A DNA stretch of 64,000 nt, from positions 4,479,001 through 4,543,000 of the forward strand of contig NZ_CP042910.1 of NCBI RefSeq assembly GCF_008298035.1, read 5' to 3'. A program made the translations under genes and the position numbers. Every line of letters begins with the position of its first letter. Within the stretch, counting starts at the first letter, position 1. Below the pieces are notes generated by a model, which saw only the letters and a program-made list of their open reading frames with translations, did not search any database and was not told the origin of the DNA. This document shows, piece by piece, positions 52,465 to 61,860 of this stretch. Origin of the DNA: Gimesia maris (GTDB lineage: Bacteria > Planctomycetota > Planctomycetia > Planctomycetales > Planctomycetaceae).

Positions 52465-54093
52465 ATGAGACATTTTCTGATTCTCACCACCATGCTGCTG
52501 TTATCGGTACACGCCCCCCTGCACGCTGATTCGAAGGATACTCCTGTCGCAACCGGGGAACTGTTAAAAGACTTTGTTCATCCGCCGGTAAATTTCAGCC
52601 CGGGCGCAGAATCAAACTCCGAGGCTCGAAAATACCAGGGAATCCCGACGATAGAACGCACGCCGGGCGGTCGCCTGTGGGCAGGCTGGTATGCCGGACC
52701 GATTAACGAAGACCGCTTCAACTACGTGATGGCCGCTATCAGCGACGACGATGGCAATACCTGGAGCGATCTGAAATTCGTGATCAATCCCGATGGAGAC
52801 GGACCACGCCGCGCTTCAGACCCCTGTTTCTGGCTTGATCCTTCCGGCAAACTGTGGCTGTTCTGGTGGATGAACGGCGGAGGGTTGAATGTGACGATGT
52901 CGATCACGACTGAGAATCCGGATGCAGAAAATCCCAACTGGACCGAACCGCGGGCGTTGTTCCCCGGCGTGATGATCAACAAACCGATCGTCACCAAAAA
53001 CGGCGAGTGGCTGATGCCCGCCGCAATCTGGCGACAGGATGACAGTTGTCGCGTCATGGTATCGAAGGATCAAGGCCGTACCTGGGCTTTGCGCGGCGCC
53101 GCGAATGTTCCGAAGGACCGCCGCAACTGCGATGAACCGATGCTCGTTGAACGGCAGGACGGTTCTGTCTGGCTGCTGGTCCGCACTTCCTCCTACGGCA
53201 TTGGAGATTCGGTCTCTACCGACGCCGGTCGCTCCTGGACGGAAGTGAAAGATCATCTGCAGCAAACCACATCCCGCTTCCATATCCAGCGACTGGCATC
53301 CGGAAATCTGTTGCTGATCAAGCACAACGGAATCGATGAACGCTCCCGCGGCCGCAATCATCTGACTGCTTACCTCTCCGCTGACGATGGCAAATCGTGG
53401 AAAGGAGGCTTGCTGCTGGACACACGCGACATGGTCTCGTACCCGGACGCAACCCAGGCCCCTGACGGGACCATCTACGTGATTTACGACTGGAACCGGG
53501 CGGATGAGAAACATATTCTGCTGACGACTTTCACGGAAGCCGATGTACTGGCTGGCAAATTTCAAAGTTCCAAGGCCCGGCAGAGAGTGCTCATCAACCA
53601 TGCGACGGGCGTCAATTCAAAGCCCTGGCTGAAGAAGCAGCGCGTTACTTCGCTAAACAAGCATGAAACAGCGGCAGTTCTGCTCAAGAAACCCGGCGCA
53701 CAGTTGAAACCCGTGAATGGTGAAATACGCGATATAAAACTCGGCGAGGCGATCTTCAGCAACCGCAGCTATGCCTTCCATGACAAGCTGCCTTCGTTCC
53801 TGCAAGATGGGAATTTTATCTTCAGCCCGATGGAAAATACCGAAGTTGACTGTACCACGTTGGGGGTGGTCTATGTCGTGACACCGCTGCCCGACCGCAA
53901 CAGAGATAGCGTGACGGACGAATTACAAAAGCAGGGGTTCGAACTGGTTTCCATTCCCGAATTCGTGCTGTTCCTGATGCCGGGCGGACGCGAGATTCCC
54001 GGCAATGTCTGTTCGGTCTACCAACGCCGCGTTTCAGCAGGAGACCGCATCAAGTTCGGTAAATGGGGCGTCGTGATCACGAAACCAGAATGA
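52465..54093 (+). CDS. Exported sialidase-like (BNR/Asp-box) glycoside hydrolase
   Basis: A 542-residue protein with a signal peptide (FLILTTMLLLSVHAPLHA). A six-bladed sialidase propeller is indicated by four Asp-boxes: SDDDGNTWSDL, SKDQGRTWAL, STDAGRSWTEV and SADDGKSWKGG. An early arginine/acid pair (IPTIERTPGGRLWAGWYAG) and DPCFWLDPSGKLWLFWW fit planctomycete exo-alpha-sialidase relatives. Residues ~400-542 form a separate domain (SNRSYAFHDKLPSFLQDGNF) that resembles no module I know. Such proteins may cleave sialic acid or related uronic sugars on polysaccharides. It stands alone on the plus strand. Confidence 0.86.
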   Translation: MRHFLILTTMLLLSVHAPLHADSKDTPVATGELLKDFVHPPVNFSPGAESNSEARKYQGIPTIERTPGGRLWAGWYAGPINEDRFNYVMAAISDDDGNTWSDLKFVINPDGDGPRRASDPCFWLDPSGKLWLFWWMNGGGLNVTMSITTENPDAENPNWTEPRALFPGVMINKPIVTKNGEWLMPAAIWRQDDSCRVMVSKDQGRTWALRGAANVPKDRRNCDEPMLVERQDGSVWLLVRTSSYGIGDSVSTDAGRSWTEVKDHLQQTTSRFHIQRLASGNLLLIKHNGIDERSRGRNHLTAYLSADDGKSWKGGLLLDTRDMVSYPDATQAPDGTIYVIYDWNRADEKHILLTTFTEADVLAGKFQSSKARQRVLINHATGVNSKPWLKKQRVTSLNKHETAAVLLKKPGAQLKPVNGEIRDIKLGEAIFSNRSYAFHDKLPSFLQDGNFIFSPMENTEVDCTTLGVVYVVTPLPDRNRDSVTDELQKQGFELVSIPEFVLFLMPGGREIPGNVCSVYQRRVSAGDRIKFGKWGVVITKPE

Positions 54094-54609
54094 ACTCGCA
54101 ACTCGAACCAGATCAGATGCCGGCGGAGATCAGTACGTAGCCCCCCGATCCAAGCCTGAGCTCCTGATAGTTTTCGACTCAGCTAACTGACGCCGAGACG
54201 CGGTATCCGATTGTTCGCGTTGCTCCGTGACCGACCAGTTGAATTTGTGTTCGCACATAAGTCACTGGAAGGTCGCGTCAATGTGCCAGTATCTTTAAAT
54301 CACTTCCCATATTTATCACTGTGCTGTCTGATTCAATACCATTATTGAATACCGGAAACAGAGAGATGCAGGAAAGAAATGACATAATTCCATTGAAGCA
54401 CCAAACAATGTTAAATAGGATGTAGCAAACAGACATTCTCTGATTCAACTTATTCAACGTGTGAATTAATATGAGAATGCGATTTGACTTGAGACTGAAT
54501 CCAGTTTTACTGTAGCTTCTCCAGGATTATTGGGACCAGGGATAATTGATCTACAGACGCTCTGGTTAAATGTGATGCGTTTTAGAATGCTACATATAGA
54601 AAACGATAG
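54094..54609. other. Non-coding stretch
   Basis: The 516 bases between the sialidase and the TPR membrane protein. The second half is AT-rich. No gene, hairpin or repeat that I can support. Confidence 0.5.
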
Positions 54610-56811
54610 ATGAATGAGATAAACCCTCAGATTCCAGCAGAGCATGATCCCATAAAGAGATCAACCAAAACTAATTTATTGGGAGTAACACTACTTTATC
54701 TGTTTGTGATATTACTTGTTTTCTCGCGATGCCTGCCCTATCCCTTATTGGATTGGGATGATAATCTGCACCTCACAGATAACCCCTCTCTGAATCCCGT
54801 TTCTTTTAAGGGGATGTGGAATATCTGGAGTCAGCCTTATGAGGGACTCTATATCCCCCTTAGCTATTCTTTTTTTGCGATCGAGGTTTATCTCACACAG
54901 TTGTTCGGCTTTCAGGATCATGCGGTCCTGGCCCCCTACATTTTTCATGCTGGCAGCTTACTTCTACACTTAATCAATTCTCTTCTGATATACCGTATTT
55001 TAAATATCATTGTGAATGACACTCGTGCAGCCTGTCTGGGGGGATTGCTGTTCGTATTGCATCCATTACAGGTTGAATCCGTCGTCTGGATCAGCGAAAC
55101 ACGCGGACTGCTCAGTAATTTATTTTCAATTGCCACAATCTACTTCACTCTGAAATATGTAAAAAAGTCTGAAACTTCCACACCTGCCCAAACAGGGAAA
55201 ACCAATTTCGACTTGATCATTGCGACGATGTGTTTTGTACTCTCAATGTTAGCAAAACCAAGTTCGGTGACCACACCATTGATCATCGGAATCCTCATCT
55301 CTGTTTTCTTTGCTGAGCATCTTAAAAAACTGGGCAGATGGATTCTCTGCTGGCTGATGCTTGCCCTGGCATTCATTTTCATCACTCGCGGGGAACAGTC
55401 TGATCTTCTCTTTGACAGTCCGCTTTGGGCAAGACCATTGATTTTTGGAGATGCGCTTGCCTTTTATTTTCAGAAACTGTTTATTCCCACTCCTCTGTTA
55501 ATGCAATACGATAAGAGTATCAAACTGATTCTGAACACATCCTGGATTTATTGGTCCTGGCTGATCCCCTGCCTGATCTTTCTGCTCGCCTGCATTCCCA
55601 GGCAGAGACGCGTCTTGCAGGCTTCACTGGCCATTTTTATTACCGGGCTATTGCCAGTGCTGGGCCTGATTCCTTTTTCTTATCAATTTATCTCTACAGT
55701 TGCAGACAGATATGTTTACCTCGCTATGCTGGGTCCCGCTCTTGCGCTTGCCTGGCTCTTGCGAAGTCATCACAAAACGGTTTCCCTGAGTTTGACTTAT
55801 GCTGCTCTCTTTCTCTTCGCCGGCCTGAGCTTTATGCAGACTGCAACCTGGTCGAACAGCAGAACACTCTACCAACATTGCCTGGCGCATAATCCCCATG
55901 CGTTTATTGCGTCTAATAATCTCGGCCACCTGGCTTTTAATAATCAAAAGTATGACGAGGCGCTTCATCATTTTAAAAACGCGATTTCAGTGATACCTGA
56001 TGATGTGGGAACAAATGAGAACCTGGGAACGATTTACATGGAACTGGGGCGTAAGGATCAAGCATTACAATACTTTAATAAGGTCCTGAAGATTGATCCA
56101 AAACATGCAGGTGCACATTTTGCTTTAGGTGTTTACTACGAAGCTCGAGAAGACAACAAAAAAGCATTTAACCATTACTTCCAGTCTCTACAAGCAAAAC
56201 CTCAAAATGCGGATGCCTTGTTTGGATTGGGGAACCTGGCCCGAAAGCAGAAAAATTACGAAGAAGCTCTGCGATATTACCAGTTGGCTTTGAAATTCAA
56301 TCCGGACGCCCCTGGAATTCGCGAAACGCTGGGAAACCTCTATTTGGAACTGGGAGACATGACAAATGCACAACACCAGTTTGATCTTTCGAGAAAGCAG
56401 GGTTTATTAGACCCGGCTAACGAATTTAATCTGGGATTGATGGCTGCAAAGAATGCTGATCTGCAGAAAGCCATTAAGCACTACGAATCTGCACTGCAAA
56501 TCCTGGACTCAACAAAGAAGCCTGATTTGCACAGGCAGGTTATTCAGGAATTGACATTCACCTACAATATGCGGGGAACCACATTACAGAAAAAACAGGA
56601 TCATGAGCAGGCAGAATATTATTTTCGGCTAGCTATGAAAACGTCGCCTGATTTCGCGCCGGCTTATTTCAATCTGGGAGAATCTCTGTATCGATTGGGA
56701 AAAACTCAAGCTGCAATCAGCGTCCTGCAAACTGCACTCACTCTTGTCCCTCCAAATTCCGAACCTGCGATCGATATTCAAAAACGAATTGATTTATATC
56801 AAAAAAAGTAG
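54610..56811 (+). CDS. Polytopic membrane protein with C-terminal TPR repeats
   Basis: A 733-residue protein. Residues 20-420 contain about ten membrane helices with a large first periplasmic loop (YPLLDWDDNLHLTDNPSLNP). The acidic DWDD motif after the first helix and later WISETRGLL match the TMTC/PMT-like (GT-C fold) glycosyltransferase-related family. Residues 435-733 hold seven or eight TPR units (KYDEALHHFKNAISVIPDDV, KDQALQYFNKVLKIDPKHAG, NYEEALRYYQLALKFNPDAP). Similar proteins with O-mannosyltransferase-like cores are common in planctomycetes; sugar transfer is plausible but unproven. AT-rich relative to neighbours. Confidence 0.82.
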   Translation: MNEINPQIPAEHDPIKRSTKTNLLGVTLLYLFVILLVFSRCLPYPLLDWDDNLHLTDNPSLNPVSFKGMWNIWSQPYEGLYIPLSYSFFAIEVYLTQLFGFQDHAVLAPYIFHAGSLLLHLINSLLIYRILNIIVNDTRAACLGGLLFVLHPLQVESVVWISETRGLLSNLFSIATIYFTLKYVKKSETSTPAQTGKTNFDLIIATMCFVLSMLAKPSSVTTPLIIGILISVFFAEHLKKLGRWILCWLMLALAFIFITRGEQSDLLFDSPLWARPLIFGDALAFYFQKLFIPTPLLMQYDKSIKLILNTSWIYWSWLIPCLIFLLACIPRQRRVLQASLAIFITGLLPVLGLIPFSYQFISTVADRYVYLAMLGPALALAWLLRSHHKTVSLSLTYAALFLFAGLSFMQTATWSNSRTLYQHCLAHNPHAFIASNNLGHLAFNNQKYDEALHHFKNAISVIPDDVGTNENLGTIYMELGRKDQALQYFNKVLKIDPKHAGAHFALGVYYEAREDNKKAFNHYFQSLQAKPQNADALFGLGNLARKQKNYEEALRYYQLALKFNPDAPGIRETLGNLYLELGDMTNAQHQFDLSRKQGLLDPANEFNLGLMAAKNADLQKAIKHYESALQILDSTKKPDLHRQVIQELTFTYNMRGTTLQKKQDHEQAEYYFRLAMKTSPDFAPAYFNLGESLYRLGKTQAAISVLQTALTLVPPNSEPAIDIQKRIDLYQKK

Positions 56812-57077
56812 AACCTCCTCTGAAAACCACTTTAATTTCAAAGTGACGAATTCGTATATCGTTGTTCGCTGCTGAACAATAATGGGGAAGCAGTTGAGTA
56901 TATGCAGTCAACCCGCAATACCCGATCGAAATCGATCAAAACGATTTTGTAAACAGACCTTCATTCTTATTATCTATAATTTTTCAATATACGCGTGAGA
57001 TTTGATCACTCTCTACGCCCAGAAACATAGTTGAGGCAGCGAAACTTACATTTTCGATTATGGCTGGTTATTGAGGT

Positions 57078-57404
57078 ATGATTGTGCCTGACAAAACTAT
57101 TTTAACCATCATTTTATCTATCTTTTCCACAATCAATGGAATTGTACCTGGTGGATTTATTGGATTTTATGGCCTCCTTTATTTTATGTTCTACACACAA
57201 ATTGAAGGGTTCTGGCCTTTCTTTATTTTTACAGTTCCCATCGGAATGATATTGTTGGGAGCAGTAGGTTTTGCACTGGGTTTTTCGCTTGCTAAATCCC
57301 TTTCGGAATCCACCTTGCTCAAGCTGATCTATGCGAATCTCGTTATCATCGTCTCCGTAGCATTATTTATTTATTCGCTTTTTCATAACGCTATCACTAT
57401 GTAG
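57078..57404 (+). CDS. Small membrane protein, three predicted helices
   Basis: A 108-residue hydrophobic protein with helices near residues 8-32, 45-75 and 82-105 (ILSIFSTINGIVPGGFIGFY; FIFTVPIGMILLGAVGFALG; LIYANLVIIVSVALFIYSLF). No family recognised. The ATG at 57078 lies too close to GAGG; the GTG two codons later (57084) has better spacing and could be the true start. A 54-codon frame with its own ribosome-binding site follows after 32 bases. Confidence 0.6.
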   Translation: MIVPDKTILTIILSIFSTINGIVPGGFIGFYGLLYFMFYTQIEGFWPFFIFTVPIGMILLGAVGFALGFSLAKSLSESTLLKLIYANLVIIVSVALFIYSLFHNAITM

Positions 57405-57436
57405 TCTCTTTTAAGTCTGCTTCCCAGGAGACACAG

Positions 57437-57601
57437 ATGGAGCAGCAGCATCACCGCTCTTTTCAGCTGCTTTATTTCTTCTGCCTGCTTGCAGGATGGT
57501 TCTGCCTCTCTTTGATCTATGAATCTCCCCTGATCTGGATACAAAATAATTTCATCCTCTTACGAGCTGATAATGTGAATCAGGGACCGGCACTGGTATG
57601 A
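57437..57601 (+). CDS. Tiny single-helix membrane protein
   Basis: A 54-residue frame: ATG at 57437 preceded by AGGAG with seven bases spacing, ending in TGA at 57599-57601. It encodes a basic start (MEQQHHRS) and one membrane helix (FQLLYFFCLLAGWFCLSLIY) with aromatic ends. It lies 32 bases after the 108-residue membrane protein and 73 bases before the sulfatase start, all co-directional. The good start signal and membrane character argue for a real gene; its role is unknown. Confidence 0.5.
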   Translation: MEQQHHRSFQLLYFFCLLAGWFCLSLIYESPLIWIQNNFILLRADNVNQGPALV

Positions 57602-57674
57602 TTATTACTGATGATCCTGATTTCAATTGGGCTTATATTCACAATTTCAGTCACAAAGCAGAAGAGAGTCAATC

Positions 57675-59111
57675 ATGCGGAATCGACGCGTTTTTATAGC
57701 AGTGACAGGAGTCGTTTTTGCTCTGGTATCAACCGGAGCCTCCTTTGCGGCGAAAGCGGAACGCTCCGGTAAACCCAACATCATCCTGGTGATGGCGGAT
57801 GATCAGGGCTGGGGAGACACCAGTTATAATGGTCACCCGTTTGTAAAGACACCGGAACTTGATGCCATGGCGAAAGACGCATTCGTCTTCGACCGCTTCT
57901 ATGCCGGTGCGCCGGTCTGTTCTCCAACACGGGCCAGCGTGATGACCGGTCGCAATCCGAACCGGACCAAAGTCACCAACCACGGTCGCTACATGCGCCC
58001 GCATGAGCAGACCATCGCTGAAACGCTGAAAGCAGCCGGCTATGTCACCGGTATCTTCGGCAAAGTGCACCTGGGTTCGGGACAGCCCGACTCCCCCTGC
58101 AATCCCAGTGGCATGGGATTCGATGAATGGGTGATCGGACTCAACTTTTTCGACAACGATCCCTACCTGAGCCGCATGGGAAAGATCGAGCATCGTAAAG
58201 GAAAAGGTTCGGTCATCTTAATGGATGATACGCTCGAATTCCTCGAGAAACACAAAGACGGCGAGCAGCCGATCTTCACGGTCGTCTGGTTCCCCTCTCC
58301 GCATGACCCACACGCGGAAGTGCCGGAAGGCCCCAGTCTATATAAGGGGAAACCACATGCGGGGTACTACCGTGAGATTACGCTGCTGGATCAGCAGGTT
58401 GGACGACTGCGACGCGCTCTCAGGAACATGAACATTGCGGAGAATACCATCGTCTGGTACTGCAGCGATAATGGCGGGCTGGTCAAGGAGACCTCCGGCG
58501 GCCGCGAGAAAAAGGGCAGCATCTACGAAGGGGGTCTGCGTGTGCCGGGGATCATCGAATGGCCCGCACGTAAGCTCAAAGGTCGCACCTCGGTCCCAGT
58601 GGCGACCTTTGATATCTATCCAACCCTGCTGTCACTGGCCGGCGTGGAATTATATGCGCCGCATCCCCTCGATGGCATGGATGTGAGCGGCATCATTACA
58701 GGATCGGTTACCAAGCGCAGTAAGCCGATGGGTTTCTGGCATCAACTTCAGAGGGGACAAGGCACACGCAGTGACCAGATTCAGAAAGCGATCATGGAAA
58801 AGCAACAGGCGGGTGCCCCCTTACCGCATGATTCTGTCAGAATGCGTAAAGACGTCGACGAATTCCCACAGTTTCCCGAAGAGACCACGACCGGGCATGC
58901 CGCCTGGAACGACTGGCCCTGGAAACTGCATCGCATCAAAGGCACAAAATTCGAGCTCTATAATCTAAGCGATGACCCAATGGAGAAAACCGATCTTTCT
59001 AAAAATCCAGAACAGGCCCAGCGAGTGAAACAGATGCAGCAGGAACTGGATGCCTGGATGCGGTCTGTGATCCGCAGCATCAATGGGAAAGATTATCAGG
59101 AATCGAAGTAA
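57675..59111 (+). CDS. Exported arylsulfatase-type sulfatase
   Basis: A 478-residue family S1 sulfatase. The ATG at 57675 is chosen because a signal peptide starts there (VFIAVTGVVFALVSTGASFA) and AGAGAG precedes it. The formylglycine motif is CSPTRASVMTG with Cys82, the residue converted by the FGE enzyme. Metal ligands are seen in ILVMADDQGWGDTSYNGHP and in WYCSDNGGLVKETSGGREKK; LPHDSV and ELYNLSDDPMEKTDLSKNP form the C-terminal subdomain. It should remove sulfate esters from algal or animal polysaccharides. A second copy of its 3-prime end lies directly downstream. The sialidase nearby suggests a sulfated-glycan theme. Confidence 0.93.
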   Translation: MRNRRVFIAVTGVVFALVSTGASFAAKAERSGKPNIILVMADDQGWGDTSYNGHPFVKTPELDAMAKDAFVFDRFYAGAPVCSPTRASVMTGRNPNRTKVTNHGRYMRPHEQTIAETLKAAGYVTGIFGKVHLGSGQPDSPCNPSGMGFDEWVIGLNFFDNDPYLSRMGKIEHRKGKGSVILMDDTLEFLEKHKDGEQPIFTVVWFPSPHDPHAEVPEGPSLYKGKPHAGYYREITLLDQQVGRLRRALRNMNIAENTIVWYCSDNGGLVKETSGGREKKGSIYEGGLRVPGIIEWPARKLKGRTSVPVATFDIYPTLLSLAGVELYAPHPLDGMDVSGIITGSVTKRSKPMGFWHQLQRGQGTRSDQIQKAIMEKQQAGAPLPHDSVRMRKDVDEFPQFPEETTTGHAAWNDWPWKLHRIKGTKFELYNLSDDPMEKTDLSKNPEQAQRVKQMQQELDAWMRSVIRSINGKDYQESK

Positions 59112-59138
59112 AGGGGTTGAGACCTGGCCCTGATTTTC

Positions 59139-59494
59139 ACCGTTGGGCAAGCCAACGGTGCCACCCGCCACCTGAAATGACTGGCCCTGGAAACTGCATC
59201 GGATCAAAGGTACCAGATACGAACCCTACAATTTGAGTGATGACCCGATGGAAAAAACCGATCTTTCCCAAGATCCAGAACAGGCTCAGCGAGTGAAACA
59301 GATGCAGCAGGAACTGGATGCCTGGATGCGGTCTGTGATCCGCAGTATCAATGGGAAGGATTATCAGGCTTCGAAATAAAGGGGTTAAAACCTGGCCCTG
59401 ATTTTCACCGTTGGGCAAGCCAACGGTGCCACCCGCCCGAACGGTTGTGTATCATGTGTCCGGTCTTAATAGCAAGCCAACGGTGCCACCCGCC
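59139..59494 (+). repeat. Three copies of a GCAAGCCAACGGTGCCACCCG repeat-type unit
   Basis: Copies at about 59145-59169, 59413-59437 and 59472-59494. The first two are preceded by CACCGTTGG, which pairs with CCAACGGTG to make a 9 bp hairpin with a 5-base loop. They follow the sulfatase gene and its tail copy and may act as transcript ends or belong to an interspersed repeat family. The remaining gap to 59850 holds only the repeat at 59631. Confidence 0.7.
59179..59379 (+). pseudogene. Duplicated 3-prime end of the sulfatase gene
   Basis: Codons from DWPWKLHRIKGT to the stop repeat those at 58911-59111, with scattered substitutions (KFELYNL becomes RYEPYNL; KNPE becomes QDPE). About 60 bases after each stop are also duplicated, including the hairpin repeat. 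The total unit is ~260 bp in direct tandem. There is no start codon or catalytic region, so the fragment cannot encode an enzyme. Confidence 0.85.
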
Positions 59495-59630
59495 ACCTTT
59501 GTACTGACGGGCAAGTCGGACAATAATATAGACCCGCTGCAGTGGGCACCGCTGTAAAAGGGACAGATCCCGAAACATGAATTCAATGCAGGAACGTACT
59601 TACTCAATGGCAAGTTTATACCGTCAGTTT

Positions 59631-59671
59631 CCTGCTTGCTGCGCTCGACCCGAATTGCATTCGGGTCCCCC
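59631..59671 (+). repeat. Interspersed repeat with CCCGAATTG-type palindrome, copy 2
   Basis: Reads CCTGCTTGCTGCGCTCGA, CCCGAATTGCATTCGGG, TCCCC. The inner CCCGAAT/ATTCGGG is a perfect palindrome arm. It matches 41213-41250 except for CCC missing there and a few substitutions. Confidence 0.6.
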
Positions 59672-59850
59672 CCAATCTGGTTGCTCTGGTTCTCTCCCCC
59701 CCTTATGACACGTATTCTTCAGTTTCGCGTACTAACAGATCTGGAATGCTGTGACAGATTGCGGTCGATTACTGTGACTCTTAATAATCAGTTGGATTTG
59801 ATCAGCTTTTCAAAACCGGGGAGAAATGGAGCAGAGTTCAACAAGAAGAA

Positions 59851-60489
59851 TTACTTCTGCAGACTGCGGTAGAACGAGTCGCGGATGTTTTGCATTGACT
59901 GCCAGATCTCGGCTTTCATCTCCTGCGGCGAAACACAGGCGAACAGATAGCCGTCTTTGGTGGTTTTGTCTGTCCAGACCTGGATGATCAGATGCAGCGT
60001 TTGCGGTTTCTGAGTGACAAACGGTTCGATCCATTTGACGGTTGCCGAATATTCCGTGAGTCCCTCGGGGTAAATCTTCTGAGCATCGACGGGGACCACT
60101 TTTTTGAGTTCGCAGGAAAACCCGCTGGTATCCACTTTCGCTTTTCGGCTGTTGAAAATGGTGCGCGACAGTCCCTGATAATAGGTGAGTAGTTCGCGTT
60201 CGATGTTTTTTTGTGTCAGTTCACTGCCGGGATCAATTTTAAACACGAAGAAGTAAGAGAAAAACGTGTTTGATTTTTCCTGGAACATGCCGGGCGAAAA
60301 CCGGGCTTCTTCGAGCCCTTTGAATTTCATTTCCCTGGCAAAGGAAGGAGGGAGCGAAATCTGCTCCCCCTTCCAGTCCGTGGGTACAGTGATGTGCTTT
60401 GCCAACTCCGCATCGGCAGCCAGCAAGGTGCTCGTTCCAGACAGAATTACCAGTAAAACAGCAAAACGACGGAGATTAAAATACTGCAT
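59851..60489 (-). CDS. Exported protein of unknown function
   Basis: A 212-residue protein with a signal peptide (FAVLLVILSGTSTLLAADAE). The mature part is mixed alpha/beta with ARFSPGMFQEKSNTFFSYFF and TLHLIIQVWTDKTTKDGYLF, and a lone Cys. No family recognised. Its start lies 33 bases downstream of the end of the oxidoreductase gene on the same strand, so the two are probably co-transcribed, with this gene second. Confidence 0.65.
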   Translation of the reverse strand: MQYFNLRRFAVLLVILSGTSTLLAADAELAKHITVPTDWKGEQISLPPSFAREMKFKGLEEARFSPGMFQEKSNTFFSYFFVFKIDPGSELTQKNIERELLTYYQGLSRTIFNSRKAKVDTSGFSCELKKVVPVDAQKIYPEGLTEYSATVKWIEPFVTQKPQTLHLIIQVWTDKTTKDGYLFACVSPQEMKAEIWQSMQNIRDSFYRSLQK

Positions 60490-60522
60490 ACGAAGCGTTT
60501 TCTATCTTGAAGGATCAGAAGG

Positions 60523-61860
60523 CTAGATCGAAGCGATTTCGAAGCCGGCGCGGTAGTCTCGTGTCAGGTATTTGTTGGCCTCCGAGTTGTTGGTGATCTT
60601 GAGCGCCTTGCCATCGAATTCGAGGGTTTCGCCCGGGAAGAACGCGGCCACATTTCCCAACTGCACAGCTTCGGTCAGATGGCCTCCGTATTCAAACCCG
60701 TCGCTGGGCTGTTTTCCAGACAGGCAACCATCGACCCAGCCATGATAATGGTCGAGACTTTCTACCGGTTCTATGTTAACACCTTCGATGTTCACAAACG
60801 GCTGGCGGTAATGAGGCAGAATCAGGTTGCCTTTTTCACCAACGAAAATGGAGCCACCGCTCGGCAGAGATTGGCCGGGTAACAGTTTGGCGATACTGTC
60901 ACTCGGACGCCGTCCACCATCGTACCAGGTAATCGGCAGACTGCTACCGGCAGTATACTGCGTGCCGGGAATAACGTATTTGATGGTTTCCTGGGCGGGC
61001 CAGACTTCATCATTCATGCCGGTATGTTCCGAGTGCACGCTAATCGGGTCGCCCGTGATTTTGAGGGCTGTATATACTGGATCAAGTAAGTGGCAGCCGA
61101 AATCGCCGATGGCTCCAGAGCCAAAGTCCTGCCAGTCTCTCCATGTAAAGGGATGGTATACCCGGTTTCCGCCGTACGGACGCATGGGGGCCACGCTGAT
61201 CCAGAGATTCCAGTCGAGTGTTTTCGGTACCGCTTCGTTATTCGCAGGCTTGTTGAGCAGACCGCTGCGTCCATGTCCGGTGGTACCGACATAGGAATGC
61301 ACGGCCTTCACTTTTCCGATGACACCATCCTGTATCGCTTTCGCTGCGGTGCGATAAGCGGAGTGCGAGTGGATCTGGTTCCCCATGCGTGTGATGACAC
61401 CTGATTTTTTTGCCTGCAGACGCATCTGGCGTGCTTCCCAAACCGTGCGTGTCAGCGGTTTCTGGCAGTAAACATGCTTCCCGCGTTGCATCGCGTCCAT
61501 GCTGATGATGGCGTGAGTATGATCGGGTGTGGAAACCGAAACAGCGTCGATTTTATCCCCCAGTTCATCCAGCATGATTTTGTAGTCCTGGAAGACAGGA
61601 GCCTCAGGTGCTAACGGCTTGACTTTTTTGGTCCGCGACAAATCAACATCGCAAAAGGCGACGCATTTCACTTTATCGTGGCTGGCAATGAGTTTGATGT
61701 CGGAATACCCTTTGCCGTCGGTGCCGATCCCCGCAAACTGCAATTGCGAGTTCAAATTCTGTCCGCGGACAAATGCCGGTGCGGCGAAAGTGGTTGCGGC
61801 TGCAGCTGCGACGGATGTTTTCAAAAAGTCACGGCGGGTGGTATCTGAGGTGGAGGTCAT
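60523..61860 (-). CDS. Tat-exported Gfo/Idh/MocA-family oxidoreductase
   Basis: A 445-residue protein with a twin-arginine signal (TRRDFLKTSVAAAAATTFAA). The Rossmann domain follows (LQFAGIGTDGKGYSDIKLIA, VKCVAFCDVDLSRTKKVKPL), then DAVSVSTPDHTHAIISMDAM and HVYCQKPLTRTVWEARQM, whose Lys in the QKP/EKP motif is catalytic in the family. The C-terminal domain carries GDFGCHLLDPVYTALKITGD. These NAD-dependent enzymes oxidise or epimerise sugars. Planctomycetes export many of them folded with cofactor. It precedes the 212-residue exported gene in the same direction. Confidence 0.92.
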   Translation of the reverse strand: MTSTSDTTRRDFLKTSVAAAAATTFAAPAFVRGQNLNSQLQFAGIGTDGKGYSDIKLIASHDKVKCVAFCDVDLSRTKKVKPLAPEAPVFQDYKIMLDELGDKIDAVSVSTPDHTHAIISMDAMQRGKHVYCQKPLTRTVWEARQMRLQAKKSGVITRMGNQIHSHSAYRTAAKAIQDGVIGKVKAVHSYVGTTGHGRSGLLNKPANNEAVPKTLDWNLWISVAPMRPYGGNRVYHPFTWRDWQDFGSGAIGDFGCHLLDPVYTALKITGDPISVHSEHTGMNDEVWPAQETIKYVIPGTQYTAGSSLPITWYDGGRRPSDSIAKLLPGQSLPSGGSIFVGEKGNLILPHYRQPFVNIEGVNIEPVESLDHYHGWVDGCLSGKQPSDGFEYGGHLTEAVQLGNVAAFFPGETLEFDGKALKITNNSEANKYLTRDYRAGFEIASI

